A DNA stretch of 64,000 nucleotides. Origin: Streptomyces sp. CC0208 (GTDB lineage: Bacteria > Actinomycetota > Actinomycetes > Streptomycetales > Streptomycetaceae). The notes under the pieces are model-generated. The model searched no databases and was not told where the DNA came from. It was given only the letters and a program-made list of their open reading frames with translations. The position numbers were made by a program, and so were the translations under genes. The stretch is taken from NCBI RefSeq assembly GCF_003443735.1, contig NZ_CP031969.1, positions 2,914,001-2,978,000 on the forward strand, in the 5' to 3' direction. Each line of letters opens with the position of its first letter. The stretch's first letter is position 1. Shown piece by piece: positions 1 through 8,253 of the stretch.

Positions 1-567
1 CTCGGGGCGCGGGCCCAGGCCGTGGACGTAGGAGACGGCGAGGGCGCGCTGCGGCTCGCGGTACGGGGAGCGCTCCGGGTCGCGGGCGAACATCGACACC
101 AGCTCGCCCTTGCCCGCCGAGACCAGGACGAGGTCGTACGTGCGGGAGAAGTAGTCGAGGTCGCCGACCGCCGCGCCGTGGATGACGAGCTGGCCCCCGC
201 GCTGCGCGAACGTCTCCATCCAGCCGGCCATCTTCACGCGCTGGTCGACCGACTGCGCGTACCCGTCGAGTGTGCCCAGCCAGTCGATCGCGCGCTGCGA
301 GGGCCCCGGGTCGAACGAGCCGGGGGCCGCCACCGAGACGCCGAGCCCTTCGATCTTCGGGGCCTGGGACTCCCAGAAGTTCAGCTGGAGATCGCGCTCG
401 TGCTGGAGTGCCGTGTGGAACATGCACTGCGTCGACATGACCCGGCCGGAGCGGATCTCGTCCGCCGTCCGGTTGGACATCAGGGTGACCTCGTACCCGT
501 GCGACTGGAGGCCGAGGGCGAGCTGGAGGCCGGACTGGCCGGCTCCGACGACGAGTATCTTCCGCAT
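1..567 (-). CDS. Styrene/indole monooxygenase-like FAD oxygenase (partial, 3' end outside window)
   Basis: The ATG at 567 opens a protein of which the first 189 residues are visible; the C-terminus lies beyond base 1. The N-terminus MRKILVVGAGQSG is a dinucleotide-binding Rossmann motif (GxGxxG) for FAD. It is followed by LALGLQSHGYEVTLMSNR and RVMSTQCMFHTAL, which resemble the StyA group of two-component flavin monooxygenases. StyA enzymes epoxidise styrene or indole with reduced FAD from a partner reductase; no reductase is visible here. The gene lies 25 bp downstream of the conservon GTPase on the same strand, so it is probably the last gene of that operon. The substrate cannot be told. 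Confidence 0.8.
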   Translation of the reverse strand, partial: MRKILVVGAGQSGLQLALGLQSHGYEVTLMSNRTADEIRSGRVMSTQCMFHTALQHERDLQLNFWESQAPKIEGLGVSVAAPGSFDPGPSQRAIDWLGTLDGYAQSVDQRVKMAGWMETFAQRGGQLVIHGAAVGDLDYFSRTYDLVLVSAGKGELVSMFARDPERSPYREPQRALAVSYVHGLGPRPE

Positions 568-592
568 GCGGGTGCTGGCTCCTAAAGGTGGA

Positions 593-1219
593 CTACTCGG
601 GGGTCTCGTCCAGCGCGTGGCCGACGAGGGACAGCAGGGTCTCGATGACCGAGATCTTCCGCCGCGCGTCCATGATCATGACAGGTATGCGCCGGGGGAC
701 GCTGAGTGCCTCCCGCACGTCCTCCGGTTCGAACAGCTCGCTGCCGTCGAAGTGGTTGACCGCGACGACGTACGGCAGTCCGCAGCTCTCGAAGTAGTCG
801 AGGGCGGGAAAGGAGTCCTTGAGGCGGCGGGTGTCGGCCAGGACGACGGCGCCGATCGCGCCCCGCACCAGGTCGTCCCACATGAACCAGAACCGCTCCT
901 GGCCCGGCGTGCCGAACAGGTACAGGACCAGGTCGTCGTCGAGCGTGATGCGGCCGTAGTCCATGGCCACGGTGGTGGTGACCTTCTCCGGGGTGCCGGT
1001 GAGGTCGTCGACCTGCTCGCTGGCCTCGGTCATCAGCGCCTCCGTCTGGAGGGGCTCGATCTCCGAGACGGTGCCGACGAGGGTGGTCTTGCCGACGCCG
1101 AAGCCGCCGGCCACCACTATCTTCGTGGCGATGGGGGCCCGGGTACGGTCCGTCTGCCAGGACTTGAGGTTGTCGTCGGTGTCCTCGAACGCGAGGTCCC
1201 TAAAGGCGACGGAGTCCAC
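593..1219 (-). CDS. cvnD: Conservon GTPase CvnD (ATP/GTP-binding protein)
   Basis: This 208-residue protein is a small Ras/MglA-like GTPase. The P-loop is GGFGVGKTT (about residues 38-46), the G3 motif is LFGTPGQERF (about 101-110), and NHFD sits where NKxD is expected. It is the fourth gene of a conservon, the actinobacterial gene set cvnA-B-C-D in which a membrane histidine-kinase-like protein, a roadblock protein, a DUF742 protein and a GTPase are thought to form a signalling complex like a eukaryotic G-protein-coupled receptor. Its start overlaps the end of cvnC by 20 bp, supporting translational coupling. Which conservon of the organism this is was not determined. Confidence 0.93.
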   Translation of the reverse strand: MDSVAFRDLAFEDTDDNLKSWQTDRTRAPIATKIVVAGGFGVGKTTLVGTVSEIEPLQTEALMTEASEQVDDLTGTPEKVTTTVAMDYGRITLDDDLVLYLFGTPGQERFWFMWDDLVRGAIGAVVLADTRRLKDSFPALDYFESCGLPYVVAVNHFDGSELFEPEDVREALSVPRRIPVMIMDARRKISVIETLLSLVGHALDETPE

Positions 1220-1604
1220 TCAGCACCCTTTCCAGCAGAGCGCGGTCGGGACGGCCCGTACCGTGACCGGTCCCGGTGCCGTACACACGGATCTTTCCCT
1301 GGTCCGCCAGGTCGCTGAGGAGCACCCGGACCACGCCGAGCGGCATCTTCAGCAGCGCGGCGATCTCGGCCACCGTGCGCATCCGGCGGCACAGTTCGAC
1401 GATGGCCCGCAGCTCCGGCATGACCGACCTCAGCGAGCCGTTGGTGAGCTGCTTGCGCTCCTCGGGTGCCTCCAGGGCCGCCACGAAGGTCTCCACCAGG
1501 AGGACGTGGCCGAAGCGGGTGCGGCCGCCGGTGAGCGAGTACGGCCGTACCCGGGCGGCCTTGCGGTCGCCGCCGCGGACCGGGAGCTCGGGCCTGTTCG
1601 TCAT
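1200..1604 (-). CDS. cvnC: Conservon DUF742 protein CvnC
   Basis: A 134-residue protein with the RVRPYSLTGGRT motif near the N-terminus and a winged-helix-like C-terminal half (RTVAEIAALLKMPLGVVRVL, then LADQGKI), diagnostic of DUF742. It is the third component of the conservon complex. The ATG at 1604 overlaps the cvnB stop by 4 bp (ATGA), and its own 3' end overlaps cvnD. Confidence 0.93.
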   Translation of the reverse strand: MTNRPELPVRGGDRKAARVRPYSLTGGRTRFGHVLLVETFVAALEAPEERKQLTNGSLRSVMPELRAIVELCRRMRTVAEIAALLKMPLGVVRVLLSDLADQGKIRVYGTGTGHGTGRPDRALLERVLSGLRRL

Positions 1605-2104
1605 CGGGCGCTCCCTGTCGCGTCGTTCTCCAGCGACTGGCGCAGCTCGCTGCGGAGTTCGGGGGTCAGGACGTGTCCGGCGCGGCCCACGAACAGTGCC
1701 ATGTGGTACGCGACGACGCTCATGTCGCAGTCCGCGGAGCCGTGCACACCGAGCAGCGAACCGTCGCTGATCGACATCACGAACAGGCTGCCCTCGTCCA
1801 TCGCGATCATGGTGTGCTTGGTCGTGCCGAAGTCCATGAGCTTCGCGGCGCCGAGGGTGAGGCTGCCGATGCCGGAGACGATGGTCGCGAGGTCGGCGGA
1901 GGAGCCGCGCGGGCCAGAGGGCTTCCCCTCACGGGCCTCGCGTGCCTCCGCGTTCCGGTCGGCGTCGGAGGAGAGCAGGAGCAGGCCGTCGGAGGAGACC
2001 ACGGCGACGGACTGGACGCCGGGGACCTCCTCGACGAGGTTGGTCAGCAGGAAGTGGAGATTGCGGGCTTCACGACTCAGTCCGAAGGTACTGGGCGCGG
2101 TCAA
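1601..2104 (-). CDS. cvnB: Conservon roadblock/LC7 protein CvnB
   Basis: A 167-residue roadblock/LC7-domain protein. The core LTNLVEEVPGVQSVAVVSSDG and the later SGIGSLTLGAAKLMDFG are typical of the conservon B family, which resembles MglB-type partners of small GTPases. The start overlaps the cvnA stop by 4 bp, so A-B-C-D are read as one tightly coupled operon. The middle (about residues 65-80) is a charged, probably flexible insertion. Confidence 0.93.
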   Translation of the reverse strand: MTAPSTFGLSREARNLHFLLTNLVEEVPGVQSVAVVSSDGLLLLSSDADRNAEAREAREGKPSGPRGSSADLATIVSGIGSLTLGAAKLMDFGTTKHTMIAMDEGSLFVMSISDGSLLGVHGSADCDMSVVAYHMALFVGRAGHVLTPELRSELRQSLENDATGSAR

Positions 2105-4845
2105 CTGCTTGCCTCCTCGGCTGTGCCCCCCGTGGCTTCTTCGGATGCGGTGCGTTGTGTGCGGTGTTCTGCGGTGGGCAGCTTGGTCTCGCCGGTCTGT
2201 TCCTTGATCTCCGCCGCCACGTCGCGGTGGCCGGCCTCCGCCCCCCGGTGGAAGCCGCCGAGCCTGCGGCGGAGTGCGTCGGCGTCCACGGACGCGTTGC
2301 GCCGGCGTGGGGCCGGGGCGGTGGGCGCGGTGATCTTGGGCGTGCGCTTGGGGAGGCCCTTGTCGGTGAGGGGTTCCTCGTCGGCGCGGGTGTGTTCGGC
2401 CTCGGCTTCGCCGGCGGCCGCGGGTTCGGGTGCCGACGGCGCGTCCGGTGCGGGGGCCGGCTCCTCTTCTGCCGGGACCGGGGCCAGGAGTTCCATCGTC
2501 GTCTCGGCGGGAGTCTCCGCCTCCGCGTGGCGTACGGCGGTCTCGGCCAGGGACACCAGGGGGTCGTCGCCCTGCGAACGGGCGCTCAGGACGTTGGAGT
2601 TGACCTCGGCGTCCGCGCCGGGGAGGGAGAAGGAGTGGGTCGCGCCGGTGACCGGGCCGGTGCCGGCGGCCGGTACGGCGGAGGTGGGCGCGGCGGTGAG
2701 CAGCGGCTTGGGGAGGACCACCACGGCGGCCACACCTCCCTGCTTCTGCTCGCGCAGCTGCACGCGGACGCCGTGCCGGTGGGCGAGGCGGGCCACTACG
2801 TACAGGCCGAGGCCCAGTCCCTCGTCGCCCTCGTCGCCCTCGTCGTACGACTCGTAGGCGGCCTCGGGATCGAACTCGGCGAGGCGGGAGTTGAGGGTGG
2901 TCATCCGCTCGGCGGTCATGCCGATGCCCTCGTCCTGGACGGAGAGCATGACCTCGCCGCTCTCCAGGAGCCAGCCGGAGACCTCGACGGGCAGGTCGGG
3001 CGGGCAGAACGCGGTGGCGTTCTCCATCAGTTCGGCCAGCAGGTGCGAGAGGTCGTCCGCGGCGAAGCCGACCACGTGGGCGTGCGGCGGCAGGGCGGCG
3101 ATACGGACGCGCTCGTAGCGCTCGATCTCACTGACCGCGGCGCGGACCACGTCGACGAGCGGGACCGGCCCGGCGCTCTGCTGCACGTGTTCGGTGCCGG
3201 CCAGGACGAGGAGGTTCTCGCTGTGGCGGCGCATGACCGTGGCGAAGTGGTCGAGCTTGAACAGGGTCGCGAGGCGCTCCGGGTCCTGCTCGCGTTCCTC
3301 CAGGCCCTCGATGACGGCGAGCTGCCGCTCGACGAGGCCGAGGGTGCGCAGCGCCAGGTTGACGAAGGTCGCCCCGATGGTGGTGCGCAGCCGCGTCAAC
3401 TGGGCGGCGGAGTCGGCGAGTTCGCTCTTGAGCTGCTCGCGGGCGTCGGCCATCTTCTGCCGCTGGCCGACCAGGTGCTTGCGGTCGGACTCCAGGGTGG
3501 TGATCCGCTCGGCGAGCGCGACGGCGTGCGCGTGCAGGGCGTTGACGGAGCGGACGACCTGGGCGAACTCGTCGTTGCGGCCGGTGAAGGAGATCGCTTC
3601 CTCGGTGGCGGGGTCCTCGGCCCCGGCCAGCCGGGCGGAGCCGCGGCGCAGCACGGAGAGGGGCCGGGTGAGGGTGCGGGCCATGGCGGTGGCGATGCCG
3701 ACGGCCAGCAGCATCAGGGCGCCGAGGATCGCGACCCGCAGCTCCAGCGCGGTGACGTCGTCGTCCCGGAGCTGTTCCAGCTCCTTGACCCGGCGGTCGA
3801 AGAGCGCGGACTCGGCGCCGCGCATGAGGTCGACGCGGGCGGACAGGGCCGCGTCGAGCTTGGCGGTGCTGGTGCCCAGCTCACCGCCGGTGAGGGTGGG
3901 CTGGTCGGTGAGGGCGGCGAGGTACTTGTCGGCGGAGTTGACCTCGGGGCCGGTGACCGTGGAGTCGTAGCGCGCCTTGGCGTCGGCGGGCGCGGAGTCC
4001 TGGAAGTCGGCGAGGGCCGCGTCGGAGCGCAGCCGGGCCTGCTGGGCGGCGGCGCTGAGCGCGTCGCGCTGGGCGGCGTCGGCCTTCGAGGAGACCTTCT
4101 CGGTGTTCGTCAGGCCGGTGATCGGGTCGTAGACGCTGCGGGTCGTCGTCGGCACGTTGAGCGCCGCGAGCAGCAGTCCGCGGGTGGCGGCGGCCTGCTG
4201 TACGGCGGAGTCCAGCTCGGCGAGGGAATAGGCGCCGGAGCCCGCGCGGGCCGGCATCCGCTCGGCCAGTTCCTCGGCGAGGTGGTGCAGTTCGGTGATG
4301 GCGGCGGAGTAGGCGTTGTGCGTCTCGAGGGCGGTGGTCTTGCCGGTGAGCGCGGAGCGCCGTACGGCGGCGATGTCGTCGAGGTCGGCGCGCAGGGTGG
4401 CGGACAGGTCGCTGTCGGCGCGCAGTTCCTCGGCCTGGCGGTCGACACGGGCGCTCGACTGCTCGCCTGGCGCCTTCGACCTGGGCCGTCCGGCCGCGAT
4501 GTAGGAGGTGACCTCGTCGCGTTCGTCGGCGAGCGCGTGGGCGAGGTCGAGGGCGTCCTGGGTCTGCTCGGCGAGCGTCACCAGGTCCTGGGAGTCGTGG
4601 AGTTCGCCGGAGGCGGTGACGAGGGAGGGGGCGCCTGCCCCGGCTATCGCGGCGGCCACGACGGCGACGGCGAGAATCAGCCGGGTGCGGACGTGGGTGG
4701 GGCGGCCCTTGCCGACAGGAGTCCCGGGGTCGGCGGGCGTGGCGGGTGTGCGCTCCGCGCCTGTTCCGGAGGCCGTCTGCTTGCCTGTGCGACGAGGCCG
4801 CGTCTTCTGCACCGCTGCTCGCATTCCTGAACTCGTGATACCCAT
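2101..4845 (-). CDS. cvnA: Conservon sensor histidine-kinase-like protein CvnA
   Basis: With the ATG at 4845 the protein has 914 residues. A basic N-terminus is followed by membrane segment 1 (about 55-78), a roughly 290-residue helical extracellular domain resembling nitrate/nitrite-sensing (NIT) domains, membrane segment 2 (about 368-388), a HAMP region and a long coiled coil. The kinase core has the N-box HLLAELMENATAF (N609), G1 motif DEGIGM (638-643) and G2 motif GLGLGLYVV (about 677-685). The last 200 residues are rich in Ala, Pro and acidic residues and probably disordered. A further in-frame ATG lies at 4824. The open frame extends upstream to 5064, but that part has no protein-like features. 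It is the membrane receptor of the conservon. Confidence 0.9.
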   Translation of the reverse strand: MGITSSGMRAAVQKTRPRRTGKQTASGTGAERTPATPADPGTPVGKGRPTHVRTRLILAVAVVAAAIAGAGAPSLVTASGELHDSQDLVTLAEQTQDALDLAHALADERDEVTSYIAAGRPRSKAPGEQSSARVDRQAEELRADSDLSATLRADLDDIAAVRRSALTGKTTALETHNAYSAAITELHHLAEELAERMPARAGSGAYSLAELDSAVQQAAATRGLLLAALNVPTTTRSVYDPITGLTNTEKVSSKADAAQRDALSAAAQQARLRSDAALADFQDSAPADAKARYDSTVTGPEVNSADKYLAALTDQPTLTGGELGTSTAKLDAALSARVDLMRGAESALFDRRVKELEQLRDDDVTALELRVAILGALMLLAVGIATAMARTLTRPLSVLRRGSARLAGAEDPATEEAISFTGRNDEFAQVVRSVNALHAHAVALAERITTLESDRKHLVGQRQKMADAREQLKSELADSAAQLTRLRTTIGATFVNLALRTLGLVERQLAVIEGLEEREQDPERLATLFKLDHFATVMRRHSENLLVLAGTEHVQQSAGPVPLVDVVRAAVSEIERYERVRIAALPPHAHVVGFAADDLSHLLAELMENATAFCPPDLPVEVSGWLLESGEVMLSVQDEGIGMTAERMTTLNSRLAEFDPEAAYESYDEGDEGDEGLGLGLYVVARLAHRHGVRVQLREQKQGGVAAVVVLPKPLLTAAPTSAVPAAGTGPVTGATHSFSLPGADAEVNSNVLSARSQGDDPLVSLAETAVRHAEAETPAETTMELLAPVPAEEEPAPAPDAPSAPEPAAAGEAEAEHTRADEEPLTDKGLPKRTPKITAPTAPAPRRRNASVDADALRRRLGGFHRGAEAGHRDVAAEIKEQTGETKLPTAEHRTQRTASEEATGGTAEEASS

Positions 4846-5184
4846 GGGCCCGGGGTGACGCTCCGTCAACTGGTGTACACACCGGGGTACGGTTCCCGAC
4901 CCTCCCAGCGCCGGTGGGCGGTGGGCGCGCATCGCCTGAGCCGCCACCCGAAGGAGTGAACCCCGGAGGGGAGTTGGTGGGCAAGTTCCTGCGGCACACG
5001 CACGGGCCTGGTGCGGCAGGCCGGTTGGACGTCGGCGAGGACCGATGGCAGTATTCGCCACCACGCGCGCCCGGAGTCAGCCATTCCCTCCCAAATCTGG
5101 CGTCTGACCTGCGCGACTACGTCAATTCCGTGATCGTTGCCACCCTTTGACGGAGCTTGTGAAGGGCTCGTGCAGACTGGCCGA
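4846..5184. other. Divergent intergenic region between cvnA and the phosphatase gene
   Basis: About 340 bp between divergent genes. It must hold both promoters, but no confident -35/-10 pair, hairpin or repeat was recognised. Confidence 0.5.
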
Positions 5185-5973
5185 ATGCGTACGGAACTTG
5201 CCTCGGAACCCGGCGATGTCCAGCGGCCCAACGAGGACTTCGCGAGTGTCGCGCTCCCCGCTTCCGGACAGGGCGGTGTACTGGTCGCCCTCGACGGGGT
5301 CACCCCGCCGACCGGTCCGACGGGCTGTCTGCATTCCGTCCCCTGGTTCACGGCCCGCCTCGGCGGCGCGCTGACCGAACTGGCCGTTTCGCTCGGGGAT
5401 GTTCCGCCTGCCGAAGTGCTGTCCCGGGCGATCGTGCGCACAGCTGAGACACATGGTGAAGGTTGTGACCTTTCTCACCCGCGTACCCCGCAGGCGACGG
5501 TGGTGATGGCGCGGTGGTCCCCGGAGTGGGTCGAGTACCTGGTCCTGTCGGACTCGGCCCTGCTGGTGGAGGCGTCCGACGGCTCGGTCTCGGCCGTCCT
5601 GGACGACCGCCTCTCCCGGCTGCCCCGCGCCTCCCTGGCCACGGACGCGCTGATCGACGCCCACCTCCGCAACAAGGAGGGCGGCTTCTTCACGGCGGCG
5701 GCGGATCCGTCGGTGGCGGGGCGCGCGGTGACGGGGGTACTGCCGCGGTCGTCGGTCCGCGGCCTGCTGGCGCTGACGGACGGGGCGGCCCGATGGGTGG
5801 AGAAGTTCCACGAGGGCGGCTGGCGGGACTGCTTCACCTTCGTGCGCGAGGAGGGGGCGCAGGCGTTGGTGGACCGCGTCCGGGAGCTGGAACGGGCGGA
5901 CGCGGAGACCCGGACCCATTTGGGCCGCAGCAAGACCCACGACGACGCGACGGTGGTGTACGCGGAGCTTTGA
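5185..5973 (+). CDS. PP2C/PPM-type Ser/Thr phosphatase-like protein
   Basis: The 262-residue product from ATG 5185 has the skeleton of a metal-dependent PPM phosphatase: DVQRPNED near residue 10 (metal-ligand Asp and the following NED), VALDGV around 35 (in place of the usual DGxG), LLALTDGAARWVE around 195 and KTHDDATVVY at the C-terminus (the final metal-binding Asp pair). The glycine change in the DGxG motif means activity is not certain. A TTG further upstream (5137) would extend the frame, but residues from MRTELASEPG match the expected domain start. It is divergent from the conservon, so a role in the same signalling pathway is possible but only inferred. Confidence 0.75.
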   Translation: MRTELASEPGDVQRPNEDFASVALPASGQGGVLVALDGVTPPTGPTGCLHSVPWFTARLGGALTELAVSLGDVPPAEVLSRAIVRTAETHGEGCDLSHPRTPQATVVMARWSPEWVEYLVLSDSALLVEASDGSVSAVLDDRLSRLPRASLATDALIDAHLRNKEGGFFTAAADPSVAGRAVTGVLPRSSVRGLLALTDGAARWVEKFHEGGWRDCFTFVREEGAQALVDRVRELERADAETRTHLGRSKTHDDATVVYAEL

Positions 5974-6590
5974 GGGCCGTCGATGGGGGGACGGCGCGGA
6001 ACCATTCTTCCGCGCCTGGTGCACGCGACGGCTTGGGGGGCCGAGCGGTGGGCGGGGTGAGCGGTGGGCGGGGCGGGGTGAGCGGGGCGGGCCCAGCCGG
6101 GAAGGGGCGCCGGAGCGGACAGCCGTGCGATGTGGTCGACGGGGTCGCCCTGACCGCGCCGACCGGCGCGACGGCTCGGACGCCTAGCCGCTACAGACTC
6201 ACCCCGAGCCATGTACAGCCGAGACAGCCGCCGGAACTGTGGGCGAGGGCGACCGGGCGAGCGGCGCGGGAACCGTGACCGCACCGATCGGCACGGCAGG
6301 CGCCGCCCGGTGCGGACTGCGATCCGGCGCGCTCGACTGCTTCAGCCCGCCACCGCCACGACACCCGCCCCGACCTGCTCGGCAACATCGACCCGGCACG
6401 TCACGACAGGCCCCCGCCCGGAACAGCCACACTCGACCACCCCGCCCCGGCACCACCACGACACCCGTCCGGCCGAAGCGGACGCCTGCTCGGCCCGCTC
6501 GGCGGCATCGCACCGGCGCCGGTACAAGGGACGCGCCCGCTCACTTCACCCGGCAGTACGGCCGCCCGTGCGGTGTTCGGGGGCGGCGGC
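5974..6590. other. Noncoding stretch
   Basis: About 620 bp without a convincing gene on either strand. Open frames here have biased low-complexity compositions (Arg/Pro/Thr) typical of GC-rich noncoding DNA. A short direct repeat, two copies of a GAGCGGTGGGCGGGG-type unit, lies near 6040-6085. Nothing else was recognised. Confidence 0.5.
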
Positions 6591-7085
6591 CTACCTCTCC
6601 ATGCCCCTGTTCAGCTGGTGCAACAGCCGCGCCAGTTCGGTGACCTCCCCCGGATCCCAGTGCGCCAGTCGGCCCGCGTACCGGGCCCGGCGTGCGTCGC
6701 GGACCCTCTGTACCCGGGAGCGGCCCTCCTCCGTGAGGTCCACCAGCCAGGCACGGCCGTCCGCCGGGTCGGGTTCGCGGGCGACCAGGCCCAGGTCGTC
6801 CAGAGCGCGCAGCTGTCGGGACATCGTGGCCTTGCCCACGCCGATGTAGGCGGCCAGTTCGGTGGCTCGCTGACGGCCGCATTCATCCAGACGGACGAGC
6901 AGTCCGTAAGCCGCCGACTCCAGGTCGGGGTGGACCTCACGGGCCATCTCCCCCTGGTTGGCCCGGGCGCGGCGCAGCAGGACGGTCAACTCGCGCTCCA
7001 GCGCCAGGAATCCGGGCTGGTTCACACCGCTCGGCGCCACATCGGGCCCGCCCCGGCCACCGCCGCCGTCTCCGTCTTCGTGCAC
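6591..7085 (-). CDS. MarR-family transcriptional regulator
   Basis: A winged-helix regulator of about 164 residues from GTG 7085; the frame stays open up to 7178. The helix-turn-helix RATELAAYIGVGKATMSRQLRALDD and the wing REPDPADGRAWLVDLTEEG are classic MarR. MarR proteins bind palindromes as dimers and respond to small aromatic ligands or oxidation; no ligand can be inferred. It is divergent from the lysozyme gene at 7319 and may act in the 233-bp gap between them. Confidence 0.85.
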   Translation of the reverse strand: MHEDGDGGGGRGGPDVAPSGVNQPGFLALERELTVLLRRARANQGEMAREVHPDLESAAYGLLVRLDECGRQRATELAAYIGVGKATMSRQLRALDDLGLVAREPDPADGRAWLVDLTEEGRSRVQRVRDARRARYAGRLAHWDPGEVTELARLLHQLNRGMER

Positions 7086-7318
7086 GTCAGCCCCTGCCTT
7101 GAATTTCCCGGTCGTGAAGGTTTCCGCCAAATTGCGACACCACCGCAGCTCCGTAAGTATTTCGCAGGGCTGGACCAACGGCAGCCGCCGGTCCCTCTTC
7201 CCACCCCGTCGTCGCCCTGCGCAGCGTCGTCACCGAGAGGGGGCTGGCATGCCCACGTCAGCCCACCACGGCCTTCCAGTTCCCCGACCGAGCGTCACCG
7301 AGCCACTGGAGACACACC

Positions 7319-8152
7319 ATGACCGTGCACAGACCCGAACGGATACGACCCCGACGTCTCTTCCTCGTCGGACTCCTGCTCACCGCGTTCTCCCTGCTCC
7401 ACACGGCCCCCGCCCCGGCCGCAGAAGCCCCCGATGCCACCGCCACCCCGGCCCGCGGCTCCGCCCACATGGGAATGGGCGTCGTAGCGCATGACGGCGA
7501 GGACGGTATGCCCACCGGCACCCGCGCCACCCAGGCGGAGGGCGTCGACGTCGCCAGCTATCAGGGCAACGTCGCCTGGCCGACCCTGTGGAACAGCGGC
7601 GTCCGGTGGGCGTACAGCAAGGCGAGCGAGGGGACCTACTACACGAATCCCTACTTCTCCCAGCAGTACTCCGGCTCCTACGACGTCGGGATGATCCGCG
7701 GGGCCTACCACTTCGCCACCCCGGACACCACGAACGGCGCCACGCAGGCCGACTACTTCGTCGACCACGGTGGCGGCTGGTCCAAGGGCGGCAGGACCCT
7801 GCCCGGGGTGCTCGACATCGAGTGGAACCCGTACGGCGACGCCTGCTTCGACAAGACGCCGGGCGCGATGGTCAGCTGGATCCGTGACTTCCTGAACCAG
7901 TACAAGGCACGCACCGGCCGGCAGGCCGTCATCTACACCGCCACCAGCTGGTGGAACCAGTGCACCGGCAGCTACGCCGGCTTCTCCGCCACCCCGCTGT
8001 GGGTCGCCCGGTACGCCTCGACGGCCGGCACCCTCCCGGCCGGCTGGAGCACGTACACCATGTGGCAGTACACCTCGTCCGGGCCGACGGTCGGCGACCA
8101 CGACCGGTTCGACGGCGCCCTGGACCGCGTACAGGCGCTCGCCAACGGCTGA
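7319..8152 (+). CDS. Secreted glycoside hydrolase family 25 lysozyme
   Basis: The 277-residue protein starts with a signal peptide (Arg-rich n-region, then LFLVGLLLTAFSLLHT, cleavage near AEA at about 36). The GH25 (Chalaropsis-type muramidase) domain begins with GVDVASYQGNV (about 75-85). The catalytic DIEW pair follows GVLDIEWNPYG (about 161-171), with IYTATSWW and MWQYTSSG further on, all typical of bacterial GH25. It should cleave the MurNAc-GlcNAc bond of peptidoglycan outside the cell. A GGAG Shine-Dalgarno precedes the ATG by about 8 bp. It faces lon convergently, with a shared hairpin terminator between. Confidence 0.92.
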   Translation: MTVHRPERIRPRRLFLVGLLLTAFSLLHTAPAPAAEAPDATATPARGSAHMGMGVVAHDGEDGMPTGTRATQAEGVDVASYQGNVAWPTLWNSGVRWAYSKASEGTYYTNPYFSQQYSGSYDVGMIRGAYHFATPDTTNGATQADYFVDHGGGWSKGGRTLPGVLDIEWNPYGDACFDKTPGAMVSWIRDFLNQYKARTGRQAVIYTATSWWNQCTGSYAGFSATPLWVARYASTAGTLPAGWSTYTMWQYTSSGPTVGDHDRFDGALDRVQALANG

Positions 8153-8170
8153 CCCTCCCCCGCGTACGGC

Positions 8171-8207
8171 GAAGGCCCGGGCCTCCCTCACGAGAACCCG
8201 GGCCTTC
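8171..8207. terminator. Bidirectional hairpin terminator between the GH25 gene and lon
   Basis: Perfect 11-bp inverted repeat GAAGGCCCGGG...CCCGGGCCTTC (8171-8181 and 8197-8207) with a 15-base loop, lying between two convergent genes. Confidence 0.85.
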
Positions 8208-8253
8208 ACCTCATCCGGTCACCGCGGGCGCAGCCCGCTCGTGGACCACGCCG

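Noticed and set aside
1942..4830. A 962-codon plus-strand frame over cvnA
   Set aside because: Same GC-codon shadow effect; no domain and very biased composition.
6190..6540. Short open frames on both strands after the phosphatase gene
   Set aside because: Low-complexity Arg/Pro/Thr translations with no ribosome site; typical of noncoding GC-rich DNA.
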